A stretch of DNA of 11,629 nucleotides, taken from NCBI GenBank assembly GCA_002477565.1, contig DLQL01000106.1, positions 33,289 to 44,917 on the forward strand, given 5' to 3'. Source of the stretch: Flavobacteriaceae bacterium UBA7433. Its GTDB lineage: Bacteria > Bacteroidota > Bacteroidia > Flavobacteriales > Flavobacteriaceae. Positions 1 to 6,934 of the stretch are shown here, in pieces. The notes under the pieces are model-generated. The model made no database searches. It saw only the letters and a list, made by a program, of their open reading frames with translations, and had not been told where the DNA came from. Position 1 is the stretch's first letter. The number at the start of each line of letters is the position of its first letter. The position numbers and the translations under genes were made by a program.

Positions 1-387
1 CTTCAGGCGCTTCCATACGAATTGACATTGATCACCAACAATTTGCCGAGTGGATACCACAGGGACTTGCAATTGGTCAAAGAAGGTTTGATTCCCTCTG
101 TATCTACATTAAAATCTTGTTTGGACATGATGGTCTTTTCATTGGAAAACATCATTGTGACAGAAGACATTGTCTCGGATGACAAGTACAAATACATTTT
201 TAGCGTGGAGGCTGTAAATGCACTCGTTCAAGCGGGAACTCCTTTTAGGGATGCGTATAAAATTGTGGGACAAGAGATTGCAGCAGGGAAGTTTGAACCA
301 AATAAAGAAGTAAAACACACACATGTTGGAAGTGTTGGAAATTTGGCCTTGGATCAAATTCAGGAAAAAATGAACGCGGCATTTTAA
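1..387 (+). CDS. argH: Argininosuccinate lyase, C-terminal part (5' truncated by window edge)
   Basis: This is the last 128 residues of argininosuccinate lyase, the cytoplasmic enzyme that splits argininosuccinate into arginine and fumarate in the last step of arginine synthesis. The frame is open from base 1 with no start codon needed, so the gene begins upstream of the window; a TTG at 22 lies inside the conserved region and is not the start. Recognisable C-terminal family signatures are LPSGYHRDLQLVKEGL, then YKYIFSVEAVNALV, PFRDAYKIVGQEIAAG and the terminal HTHVGSVGNLALD. The active-site signature and catalytic serine loop lie further upstream and are not visible here. The stop is TAA at 385-387, followed by a T-rich run without a hairpin, so this transcript has no obvious terminator of its own before the one at 561-594. 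Identification is firm from these motifs; whether other arg genes precede it cannot be seen. Confidence 0.95.
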   Translation, partial: LQALPYELTLITNNLPSGYHRDLQLVKEGLIPSVSTLKSCLDMMVFSLENIIVTEDIVSDDKYKYIFSVEAVNALVQAGTPFRDAYKIVGQEIAAGKFEPNKEVKHTHVGSVGNLALDQIQEKMNAAF

Positions 388-404
388 ATTTTTTTCATTT
401 TTTT

Positions 405-435
405 TTTGGTTTTCTCATTCTTTTATTTAAATTTG
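405..435 (+). promoter_or_regulatory. Bacteroidota-type promoter (-33 TTTG, -7 TAAATTTG)
   Basis: TTTG at 405-408 is separated by 19 bases from TAAATTTG at 428-435, matching the flavobacterial consensus TTG-N17-23-TAnnTTTG. The predicted start of transcription is about 441-443, where the long closing stem of the structured RNA candidate begins. No ATG-initiated reading frame follows before the terminator, so the promoter most plausibly serves a noncoding RNA. Confidence 0.55.
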
Positions 436-441
436 AAAATA

Positions 442-594
442 TAAGAACAAGTATTGTTGTTTGGGTTGAAATTATTACAATAACATCAACACTATTTTTG
501 GGGGAAAATAAGTTGTGTAAAAATAACTTTACCAGACAGCAGTCTTGTTTTTTTAACATCAAAAAGACCCTTGGATTTTTCCAAGGGTCTTTTT
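442..594 (+). ncRNA. Candidate structured small RNA, possibly 6S RNA (6S-Flavo type)
   Basis: Between argH and the lpdA 3' end there is no open frame but there is strong potential RNA structure. Bases 443-464 can pair with 532-552: AAGAA/TTTTT, CAAG (448-451)/CTTG (544-547), one bulged U452, then 453-464 with 532-543, about 21 base pairs including several G-U. Inside are a hairpin with arms GTTGA (465-469)/TCAAC (486-490) and TTATT/AATAA above a 2x2 internal loop, and a hairpin A494-T498/A505-T509 with loop TGGGGG. An alternative hairpin 510-514/525-529 competes with the latter. A promoter element sits just upstream and a 15-bp terminator hairpin ends it at 594. A long closing stem, a looser centre and a terminator fit the general 6S RNA architecture, and I recall a Bacteroidota family called 6S-Flavo; that assignment is inference. 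The structure is seen directly, the identity is not. The alternative is a 3' UTR-derived sRNA of argH. Confidence 0.5.
561..594. terminator. Bidirectional Rho-independent terminator
   Basis: A perfect 15-bp stem (561-575 with 580-594, core AGACCCTTGGA/TCCAAGGGTCT) has a TTTT loop. It runs into a T tract on the plus strand and, through its A5 arm, a T5 run on the minus strand. It ends the candidate small RNA (and argH read-through) on plus and lpdA on minus, 43 bases beyond the lpdA stop. Confidence 0.9.
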
Positions 595-637
595 TTGTTC
601 TGTTTTTTTTTGATGGGTTTTTTACAAGAGTTCAGCC

Positions 638-2041
638 TCAACTATGAAGGGCTCGATTTTCGGTTGCAGCCAAGCAAGCTTCTTTGATTGCTTCTGTATA
701 GGTTGGATGGGCATGTGACATGCGAGCAACGTCTTCTGCAGAAGCTCTAAATTCCATTGCAACGACTGCTTCAGCGATCATATCGGCAGCTCGGGCTCCG
801 ATGATGTGCACTCCTAAAATCTCGTCTGTTGTGGCATCTGCCAGGACTTTTACTTGACCGTCGGTATCCATGCTTGCGCGTGCTCTTCCCAAAGCGCGCA
901 TCGCAAAGCTTCCCGCTTTGTAGGCGACACCGGCTTCTTTGAGTTGTTCTTCTGTCTGTCCCACCGCAGCCACTTCAGGCCAAGTATAGACGACTCCTGG
1001 GATCAAATTGTAATTGATGTGTGGTTTTTCACCAGCAATCCATTCGGCAACCATTGTTCCTTCTTCTTCCGCTTTGTGAGCGAGCATGGCTCCTTTGACC
1101 ACATCGCCAATGGCGTAAATGTTCGGGATGTTTGTTTGCAGGTGTTCGTCAGTTTCTATTTGTCCGCGGCCAGTTGTTTTTAGTCCGATATTTTTCAATC
1201 CCAACCCTTCTGTATAGGGACTTCTTCCAACAGAGATCAACGAATAGTCTCCTTTGAATTCGACGACTTCCCCTTTTTTATTTGTCGCGGTGACGACAAC
1301 TTCTTTGCCAGTATTGTTGACCGAAGTAACTTTGTGGCTTAGGAAAAAAGAAAGCCCTTGTTTTTTTAAGGATTTCTGCAATTCTTTTGACAACATGCTG
1401 TCCATGCCTGCAATGATTTTAGGCATGTATTCCACAACGGATACTTTTGCTCCCAATCGTGCGTATACCTGTCCCAATTCCAATCCAATAACGCCTCCAC
1501 CAATGATGATGAGGTGCTTTGGAACTTCTTTGAGACTCAAGGCTTCTGTCGAAGTGATGATGCGTTTTTTGTCCAACTTGATAAAGGGCAAGACCGTTGG
1601 TTTGGATCCTGTAGCGATGATGGTTTTTGCAGCTGCTATTTTTTCTACGGAGCCATCGGGTTTGGCGATGTTGATGTGTGTGCTGTCAAAAAAGGAACCT
1701 GTTCCCTGAATCAAATCAATTCCGTTTTTGTCCATCAAATAATTGATACCTCCAGAAGTTTGGCTGACAACAGTTGCTTTTCGGGCAATCATCTGTTCAA
1801 AATTGAGTGTGAGTCCTTCGACGCCAATTCCGTGTTTTTCAAAATGCTTCTTCGCATCGTGGTAGTGGTGTGAAGAATCCAACAAGGCTTTTGAAGGGAT
1901 GCAACCTACATTCAAACAGGTGCCTCCCAAGGTGTTGTACTTCTCTATAATGGCAGTTTTTAAACCCAATTGGGCACAACGAATGGCGGCGACATATCCG
2001 CCAGGGCCTGATCCGATAACTGCGACATCGTATGTGTTCAT
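638..2041 (-). CDS. lpdA: Dihydrolipoyl dehydrogenase (E3)
   Basis: This FAD-dependent flavoprotein reoxidises dihydrolipoamide to lipoamide with NAD+. It is the shared E3 subunit of the pyruvate and 2-oxoglutarate dehydrogenase complexes and of glycine cleavage. With ATG at 2041 as start the protein has 467 residues, typical of the family. It begins MNTYDVAVIGSGPGG, the FAD dinucleotide fold; the redox disulfide is in GGTCLNVGCIPSK (C42, C47); an NAD fold IIIGGGVIGLE lies near residues 180-195, a second FAD contact IYAIGDV in the C-terminal half, and the dimerisation-domain active-site HPTYTE near the end (H445, E450). A longer reading to a TTG at 2071 adds ten residues but puts extra sequence before the fold, so the ATG is preferred. 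All catalytic residues are present. It stands alone, with no E1 or E2 genes adjacent, as is common for a shared E3. Whether it serves one particular complex cannot be told. Confidence 0.97.
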   Translation of the reverse strand: MNTYDVAVIGSGPGGYVAAIRCAQLGLKTAIIEKYNTLGGTCLNVGCIPSKALLDSSHHYHDAKKHFEKHGIGVEGLTLNFEQMIARKATVVSQTSGGINYLMDKNGIDLIQGTGSFFDSTHINIAKPDGSVEKIAAAKTIIATGSKPTVLPFIKLDKKRIITSTEALSLKEVPKHLIIIGGGVIGLELGQVYARLGAKVSVVEYMPKIIAGMDSMLSKELQKSLKKQGLSFFLSHKVTSVNNTGKEVVVTATNKKGEVVEFKGDYSLISVGRSPYTEGLGLKNIGLKTTGRGQIETDEHLQTNIPNIYAIGDVVKGAMLAHKAEEEGTMVAEWIAGEKPHINYNLIPGVVYTWPEVAAVGQTEEQLKEAGVAYKAGSFAMRALGRARASMDTDGQVKVLADATTDEILGVHIIGARAADMIAEAVVAMEFRASAEDVARMSHAHPTYTEAIKEACLAATENRALHS

Positions 2042-2068
2042 GGTCTCTGGTATTGTGAGTTTGAGGGA

Positions 2069-2076
2069 CAAATTTA
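2069..2076 (-). promoter_or_regulatory. Possible -7 promoter element of lpdA
   Basis: On the minus strand the bases read TAAATTTG, a match to the Bacteroidota -7 element TAnnTTTG, 27 bases before the lpdA ATG. That would give a short leader of about 20 bases. No convincing TTG -33 element lies 17-23 bases further upstream, so the call is weak. Confidence 0.3.
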
Positions 2077-2125
2077 GGGAAAAGCTCGGAAGAGACGTTC
2101 GATATTTCTGTAATATTTCGTTGCA

Positions 2126-2436
2126 TTTTTTTTAAATCTGTTGAAAATTCTCGGAATTTTAGGTGTTTTTAGCAACTTCTTTTACGAGTTCAATTGTTTT
2201 TGCCCGTTTGCAAAGTGCATTTACTTTCTTTCATTCCAACGCGCTTGCCTTCTCTATTTTGGGATTGGAAGACAAGCGCAGCGCCAAACCCTCAGAAAAT
2301 GTCGCCGACCGAGTTGTTAGCAACCTAGGACTTGCGAAACTGCGTCTGGTATTTCCGGCATGCGTTTCTTTACATATATTCCATTCAGTGAAATAGACAT
2401 CCCCTGTTGCTACTTTTGTGTAGAATTTATAAAATA
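2126..2436. other. Gene-poor, GC-richer intergenic segment with a stem-loop
   Basis: No convincing gene was found in this roughly 310-base gap between the 5' end of lpdA and the terminator of the lipoprotein operon. Its middle is GC-richer than the surrounding spacers and contains an inverted repeat, GCGCTTGCCTTC (2241-2252) against GAAGACAAGCGC (2268-2279), pairing 11 of 12 positions around a 15-base loop. A 77-codon plus-strand frame (2163-2396) and shorter minus-strand frames cross it but lack recognisable protein features, signal peptide or operon context. It may be an interspersed repeat or a decayed gene. Confidence 0.4.
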
Positions 2437-2470
2437 AAAAGCCCTTTGTGATGAATCACAAAGGGCTTTT
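2437..2470. terminator. Rho-independent terminator of the metal-uptake operon
   Basis: A perfect 15-bp stem (2437-2451 with 2456-2470, core GCCCTTTGTGA/TCACAAAGGGC) carries a TGAA tetraloop. On the minus strand it is followed by TTTTATTTT-type sequence, 35 bases after the lipoprotein stop codon. T-rich sequence also flanks the plus side, so it can act in both directions. Confidence 0.88.
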
Positions 2471-2505
2471 CTTTTGTACCCAATACAAGGGTGGTAAATT
2501 CACAT

Positions 2506-3066
2506 CTATTTTACCTCGATGTCAAAGGTTGCATCAATGTCGGTTTCTCCTTCAGCATCGCTGAGACCTGTATTTGGTTTGTTAGGCTTGTGACGCAAAG
2601 TAAATGTCAGTTTTCCTGAACTTACAGCACCAGCGGTAAGTGTAAATTCGATACCCAAATAATTTCCTCCGCTATCCTTGCCAGTACCCTCCTTATCGGA
2701 GTATGCAGTTGTTACGTCTAAACCAGTACCAATCGTATAGAAAAATTGGTGATCTAAACCTTCAGCTTTCACTTCCTTGGTGATGTCTTCCGGGTCGTCG
2801 ATTTCGGTTTCATTGAGCAGCTCAATGCTGCCATTATAGGTAACGCCAGCAGCTAAAGTTCCCTTTTTTAAGCCCGTATCATCAGTGCCGTCTCCATCCA
2901 GATCTTGGAAGGATAATACAATCTCTTCTCCACCTCCTTCGGGCACAAGAGTTACAGTCAAGGTGGTAATCACTTCTTCTTCATTGATCGGCTCTGAATC
3001 GTTTACACACGACACAAATAATACGGCTGTAAAAATTACTGTTGCAAAATTTCTCAAATTACTCAT
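2506..3066 (-). CDS. Lipoprotein downstream of TonB-dependent receptor
   Basis: A 186-residue protein predicted to be a lipoprotein: a hydrophobic N-terminus ends in the lipobox LFVSC, with C20 as the lipidated residue, followed by a short acidic linker (EPINEEE). The remainder looks all-beta and is rich in Thr, Gly and Asp, including an acidic DLDGDGTDD stretch near residues 54-62 that could bind calcium or another cation. No cysteine other than C20 is present. It starts 19 bases after the stop of the TonB-dependent receptor and is the last gene of that operon, with a terminator right behind. I recall similar flavobacterial proteins of this size being labelled 'type 1 periplasmic binding fold superfamily protein' beside such receptors, but that name is not proof of function. 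A role as a surface or periplasmic partner of the receptor, for example substrate capture, is inferred from position only. Confidence 0.85.
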   Translation of the reverse strand: MSNLRNFATVIFTAVLFVSCVNDSEPINEEEVITTLTVTLVPEGGGEEIVLSFQDLDGDGTDDTGLKKGTLAAGVTYNGSIELLNETEIDDPEDITKEVKAEGLDHQFFYTIGTGLDVTTAYSDKEGTGKDSGGNYLGIEFTLTAGAVSSGKLTFTLRHKPNKPNTGLSDAEGETDIDATFDIEVK

Positions 3067-3085
3067 AGTTTTTGATTTTAGATAA

Positions 3086-5482
3086 TTAATAATTGATTTT
3101 TAGATTTAATAAAAAGTTTCTACCCAAGTCGTCTGCGTGGTAGCGCATTCGGTTCAGGTAATTGCGATAAGTTGTATTCAATATGTTGGAAATTGCAAAA
3201 CCGAGGGTGAGTTTTGATTTCTTGTTTAGGTAGAAGTCTATGCTGGAATTAAAATGGACTAAGTGGTAGGCCTCGGGTGTCGAGCTAACATCAACGGTTT
3301 CATAAGTATCAGTGGTGGCGATATAAGCTTCAAAATTGTTGTTGGGAAATTCATTTTGGCGAAATACCCATTCACTCTGCAATGCCATTCGCAAATTTTT
3401 GAAATCGGGATTTTGATACACAATTTCGTTTTTTGTATTTGTTGCTGGCATGTGGATCAAAGGGGTATTCTTTGTACGGTCATAGCCTTTGACCAATGAG
3501 AACTGGTGGTTGAAACGGAATGTTTTCGAAAAAGCACAAGACGCGTCCACATCCACTCCCAACAGCTGTGCATCGGTTTGTCTGTATTCCCATACTTGAA
3601 AAGTACCACTTATTGTTTGCCGTATTTCTGTGGGTTCGATAAGGATAAAATCGCTGATGGTGTTGATGTATGGGTTGATTGAAAAGCCAAACAGGTCGTT
3701 ATTCCGTTGAAAGGTCACTGTTGTTTTGTGTCCAATTTCTGAGCGGAATCGCAAATCGCCGAGTTCGATGCGAGAAGCCGAGTGGTGCAGCCCTTCGCTG
3801 AAAAGCTCTGAAGGATTTGGGGCCCGTGATGCAAGAGAATAGTTGAAAAACAGCGTGTAGTCTTCAAAATCATACCTCGTTCCCAATGTCGCTGAAGCGT
3901 TGTAAAAATTGAGTTTCGGATTGGTCAAAATTTGATTGCTCAATTCCTCAACGACAATTTCTGGGAAGAGTTTGTCGTAATTCCGAGATTCCCAAAAAGA
4001 GGTTCTATAGAACTTAAAAGCGTTCATATAGCTGGCATCAAAACGCCCCCCTGCTTCAAAAAGAAATTTGTCGTTCAATCGGTAATCTGCGATGGCATAA
4101 ATGCCCAAATCGTATTTGTTATAATCAGGGATCAACCTGCGCACTCCGGTTTTTGGATCTGCAAAGTTGTATTGATACCTTGCCATCACACCAAGCTTTA
4201 GCTGTGTGGCATCTGACACTTGAGAATCCAAGTCAAGCTTCAATGTGTGAGTATCCAGGTCTAAGTCCAATGAGGCACGGTCCCGATCTGCACCTCTTCT
4301 GATGTCGAATTCCAAACGATTGTTGTGTTGAAAGTCATATTGCAGGCTCAATTTGCCAATGCGGTCAAACCTTTTGAAGCCTTTTATCCGGACCATATGA
4401 TGTGTGATGTCTTGTTTGGGTGCGTTGATCTCGTAGGTAAAATCCTTGATGATTAATGGGCGATCGCTCTTTATCGATCGGATTTGGTCTTGGGCACCGC
4501 CCAAGTGCGATGCCCTGAGAATGCCGATTTCGTTTTTAAAGAACGAATAGTAGGCTTCAATGCCATAACGGAAGCGATTGAGACCCACCTTTAAAGAAGC
4601 ATTTTGCGCAACTATCCCTGTATTGCTCAAGACATAGTTGGGGGCTTCAAAATCGCCAAAACGTTTCAATGTTCCCTGCGCTGTTGCATGCCAACCGCTT
4701 TGGTAGCTTTTTGTCAATTGGGAAGACATGGATGTGCCACGTCCATTTGACGCTGCCGTGAGCAAGGTCTTGGCATAGAGGCTGTCTTTGACAGGAGCTT
4801 TTGAAGCTTCGGCTAGAATGACTCCTCCTACGGCATCTCCACTGTACTGCAATGCACCTGCGCCTTTTATCAATGTCAGGTTCCCAACGGAATTGATATC
4901 CACATTTGGGGCATGTTCTGCTCCCCATTCTTGGTCTTCCATCCGAACGCCGTTGTTTATAATAACAACACGACTGCTGTGAAGTCCGTTTATCAAGGGT
5001 TTTATAACTGAGTTTCCTGTGTTGAGAGAAGAGACACCGCTCAAGCTGTTTAGGGCATCTCCAAGCGTAGCGCTGCTAAATCGCTCTAATTCTTCCTTTG
5101 TAATGGTGTTTTCAAGAATTGTTTTGGACTTGTTGCTGAAAGCTTTTCCTTCAACGATCACTTGGTTCAATTCTTCCAAATGGTGTTCCAATGCAAAGTT
5201 CTTGTTCGTGTTGCCGAGTACCTTAACCGTATACCCTTTGGTCAAGCAATGGGGGTGTGAAACCTGTATGGAATAGGTGTCATTGCAAAGATTTGAAATG
5301 GTAAATGTTCCGTCGAGGTCTGTTTGAACAGCTTGTTCAGAACCCACAATAACAAGCACTGCGCCGACGAGTGAAGACCCATCGTGAAGATCTGTTATGG
5401 TGCCCGAAAGGGTGTTGTCACAATTTTGTGAGAAGGATGGCATACTGCTTAATAGCAGTAGCAACATTGCATACGTTCGCAT
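3086..5482 (-). CDS. TonB-dependent outer-membrane receptor, probable metal (Zn/Cu) uptake
   Basis: A 798-residue outer-membrane receptor. The N-terminal signal peptide (MRTYAMLLLLLSSMPSFS, cleavage before QN) precedes a carboxypeptidase-regulatory-like beta domain (about residues 22-105, TLSGTITDLHDGSSLVGAVL), a plug domain (about 115-225) and a 22-strand-type barrel ending NFLLNLKINY with the expected aromatic C-terminus. The plug holds LINGLHSSRVVIINNGVR and WGAEHAPNVD, a signature I associate with ZnuD-like and related metal or metallophore receptors rather than SusC-type glycan transporters; no SusD partner is present. Energy would come from TonB-ExbBD. The ATG at 5482 gives the full signal peptide; Met6 is an alternative start. 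It lies 41 bases after the His-rich small protein gene and 19 bases before the lipoprotein gene, so the three are probably cotranscribed. The substrate is inferred from the plug motif and the His/Cys-rich neighbour, not shown. Haem or a metal chelate remains possible. Confidence 0.93.
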   Translation of the reverse strand: MRTYAMLLLLLSSMPSFSQNCDNTLSGTITDLHDGSSLVGAVLVIVGSEQAVQTDLDGTFTISNLCNDTYSIQVSHPHCLTKGYTVKVLGNTNKNFALEHHLEELNQVIVEGKAFSNKSKTILENTITKEELERFSSATLGDALNSLSGVSSLNTGNSVIKPLINGLHSSRVVIINNGVRMEDQEWGAEHAPNVDINSVGNLTLIKGAGALQYSGDAVGGVILAEASKAPVKDSLYAKTLLTAASNGRGTSMSSQLTKSYQSGWHATAQGTLKRFGDFEAPNYVLSNTGIVAQNASLKVGLNRFRYGIEAYYSFFKNEIGILRASHLGGAQDQIRSIKSDRPLIIKDFTYEINAPKQDITHHMVRIKGFKRFDRIGKLSLQYDFQHNNRLEFDIRRGADRDRASLDLDLDTHTLKLDLDSQVSDATQLKLGVMARYQYNFADPKTGVRRLIPDYNKYDLGIYAIADYRLNDKFLFEAGGRFDASYMNAFKFYRTSFWESRNYDKLFPEIVVEELSNQILTNPKLNFYNASATLGTRYDFEDYTLFFNYSLASRAPNPSELFSEGLHHSASRIELGDLRFRSEIGHKTTVTFQRNNDLFGFSINPYINTISDFILIEPTEIRQTISGTFQVWEYRQTDAQLLGVDVDASCAFSKTFRFNHQFSLVKGYDRTKNTPLIHMPATNTKNEIVYQNPDFKNLRMALQSEWVFRQNEFPNNNFEAYIATTDTYETVDVSSTPEAYHLVHFNSSIDFYLNKKSKLTLGFAISNILNTTYRNYLNRMRYHADDLGRNFLLNLKINY

Positions 5483-5523
5483 GTATAATTCTTAATTAAC
5501 ACAGTAAATAATTTGTTTGCTGA

Positions 5524-5853
5524 TTAAGAAAAAATAGGGGGTGCGCGAAGCTGGGTATTGGTTTTTTTAAAGGAATTGAACTGTAATGAAGTAAAATTCA
5601 CTGCTGTTTTTACAGTGATTTTTGGAAGTAATAAATCAGGATATTCGGCTACATCGTAGTTGAAGGATGCCAAGTGAAAATCACAAGTATGGCAATCAGG
5701 TACATCTTGATGAATGTGTCTGCTGTCGTCCTCACAAGGAATGTGATCGTGACCTTCAAAAGCGTGAGAAAACTGAATGGCGGTAGGCAACATTAATGCT
5801 AAAAAAAGCAATAATGTGACTGTGTTTTTGCCTATTTGTTTCTTGCGTTCCAT
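5524..5853 (-). CDS. Small His/Cys-rich exported or membrane-anchored protein, putative metal binding
   Basis: A 109-residue protein and first gene of the TonB-receptor operon. After a charged start (MERKKQIGKN) comes one hydrophobic segment (about residues 12-31) that can act as signal peptide or anchor. Directly behind it is a dense cluster of metal ligands: HAFEGHDH, then C, DDSRHIHQ and DCHTCDFHL, giving seven histidines and three cysteines within roughly 30 residues. The rest is a short Ser/Thr/Phe-containing tail without known domains. The spacing HxxEGHxH...HxH...CHTCxFH suggests binding of zinc or copper in the periplasm. The family is unnamed to me, but small His-rich proteins of this shape occur beside metal-type TonB receptors in Bacteroidota. 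A role as periplasmic metal sensor, buffer or chaperone is inference. The ATG at 5853 follows a TACTTTTG promoter element at a suitable distance. Confidence 0.85.
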   Translation of the reverse strand: MERKKQIGKNTVTLLLFLALMLPTAIQFSHAFEGHDHIPCEDDSRHIHQDVPDCHTCDFHLASFNYDVAEYPDLLLPKITVKTAVNFTSLQFNSFKKTNTQLRAPPIFS

Positions 5854-5877
5854 CTTTTACCTACAAGGTTACAAGTG

Positions 5878-5885
5878 CAAAAGTA
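5878..5885 (-). promoter_or_regulatory. -7 promoter element of the metal-uptake operon
   Basis: On the minus strand this reads TACTTTTG followed by C, a full match to TAnnTTTGY, 24 bases ahead of the ATG at 5853. No clear TTG -33 box is seen at the usual distance, which fits a promoter needing an activator or weak basal expression. The direct repeat TACAAGGT/TACAAGTG at 5862-5877 overlaps the predicted transcription start and could be an operator for a metal regulator; I do not recognise it as a known Zur or Fur box. Confidence 0.45.
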
Positions 5886-6227
5886 AATAATTAATGTTGA
5901 AAAAAGTGAAAGAAAGGGTGTAAAAAAAGTACAAGGCTGTTTTATTAGCTTGTGACCATTGTTGCAACTGCGAAACGGAACGAATGCCATAAGTGAAACA
6001 ATAAATTTTAATTAAAAACACTGTAAGTTGATCCTGTTTGCAACGTTTTCTTAAAAACCAGCAAATGTTTGTTGCTGAATAAAAAGTTCTCACAAGGCCT
6101 CCTGCATAGGCTTGGTACAACCCAATTGAGCTGTTTTCGAAACCTTCGCTGGTATTTTTGAATAAGTTGAAAAATTTGTCGAGAAATAGACAGCAGGCTA
6201 TTTGATGTTTTTTTTAAAATTTACGGT
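5886..6227. other. Intergenic region between divergent genes
   Basis: This spacer separates the metal-uptake operon (leftward) from the broken T9SS gene (rightward). A 83-codon minus-strand frame crosses it (5869-6120) but overlaps the operon promoter and has no recognisable domain, so it is not called as a gene. Besides the promoter side it holds the first copy of an imperfect direct repeat (from 6115) and a TATTTTTG sequence (6153-6160) that could be a -7 element for the rightward gene. No RNA gene was recognised. Confidence 0.4.
6115..6180 (+). repeat. Imperfect direct repeat, copy 1
   Basis: The core at 6115-6141 contains CCAATTGAGCTGTTTTCGAA and matches the core at 7059-7084 with one indel and two mismatches. 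Similarity continues more weakly into the following AT-rich bases (TTCGCTGG...TTTTTGAATAAGTTGAAAAATTT). It contains a partial inverted repeat (AGCTGTTTTC against the later GAATAAGTT). It lies 87 bases upstream of the broken T9SS gene. Confidence 0.55.
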
Positions 6228-6934
6228 ATGAAAAAACGTTTACTGCTACTTTTAGGATTGTTTGTTTCTCCTTTTCTATTTAGTCAAATCCTAACTGTCA
6301 ACTCTAGCGCTTCTGTATCCATCGCATCAGGCAGTTCCATCTCCCTTGGTGGATTGGAGATTGCTCCTTCTGACACCTATGTCATCAGCGGTGTCAATAA
6401 TATTTCGCGATCCAGTGCGGCAGTTACCTCGGGGGCAATAGCTCTGTGTCTCGTGTGTTTAGCTCTTCAGCCTTGCTCTCTGGGTTTTCTGGGACGCTTG
6501 TCTTCTCTTATGGTGACGGGGAGCTTAATGGTATTTCTGAAAGTGAGCTTGTTTTTGAATTGCAAGCAGATGATGGTAGTTGGACTTCCTATGAGGGTAG
6601 TGTAGACGCGGGGGAAAATACCATTAGTTATACCTTTAATGAGGCTGTAACGTTCAAAGCAGTAACAGCAAGCGCCAGTGAGGCTAGACTAACGATTGAA
6701 GACATAAGCTCTGCTGGAATTGGTATCCTTGTCTATCCCAATCCAACAGCCAATCGTATTTACATACAAGCAGACAACATCATCCGAGCCGAACTCTTTG
6801 ACCTAATGGGTAGAAAAGTACGCAGTACAAATCAAGACCAAATCGATTTAAGCGACATGCAGAAAGGTTCGTTTGTCCTTCAAATAAAGACAGAAAATAA
6901 CAAGACACAATCCTTTAAAATTATCAAGCAATGA
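6228..6934 (+). pseudogene. T9SS-secreted small protein, frameshifted
   Basis: Two overlapping frames together make one protein of about 235 residues. The first frame (from ATG 6228) gives a signal peptide, MKKRLLLLLGLFVSPFLFSQ, and a Ser-rich beta segment up to SSAAVTSG. The second frame, entered at the G5 tract 6431-6435, continues GNSSVSRVFSSSALLSGF in the same Ser/Gly-rich style and ends in a T9SS type A sorting domain (about the last 75 residues: VYPNPTANRIYIQ, AELFDLMGRKV, DLSDMQKGSFVLQI, FKIIKQ). Adding one G restores a single frame, so the lesion is a one-base deletion; otherwise translation drifts out of frame and stops at 6603-6605. The intact product would be exported by Sec, carried across the outer membrane by T9SS and attached or released there. 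The middle part matches no family I know. A sequencing error, phase variation or ribosomal -1 slippage on G5 are alternatives to true inactivation. The stop overlaps the next start (ATGA at 6931-6934). Confidence 0.75.

Noticed and set aside
854..1709. Plus-strand open frames of 109 and 151 codons
   Set aside because: They lie antisense inside lpdA, whose frame carries all catalytic motifs; the plus-strand translations are Cys/Phe/Ser-rich and resemble no protein.
2042..2071. N-terminal extension of lpdA to a TTG
   Set aside because: The ATG at 2041 places the FAD-binding fold at the usual distance from the N-terminus, gives the typical family length, and leaves the likely -7 element outside the gene.
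2163..2396. 77-codon plus-strand frame as a gene
   Set aside because: No signal peptide, domain or operon context; the segment looks more like a structured or repeat element.
5869..6120. 83-codon minus-strand frame as a gene
   Set aside because: It overlaps the promoter of the metal-uptake operon and its translation shows no recognisable feature.
6429..6440. Programmed -1 frameshift as the main explanation for the split T9SS gene
   Set aside because: The site G GGG GCA is not a standard slippery heptamer and no clear downstream stimulatory hairpin was seen; a simple base deletion is more economical.
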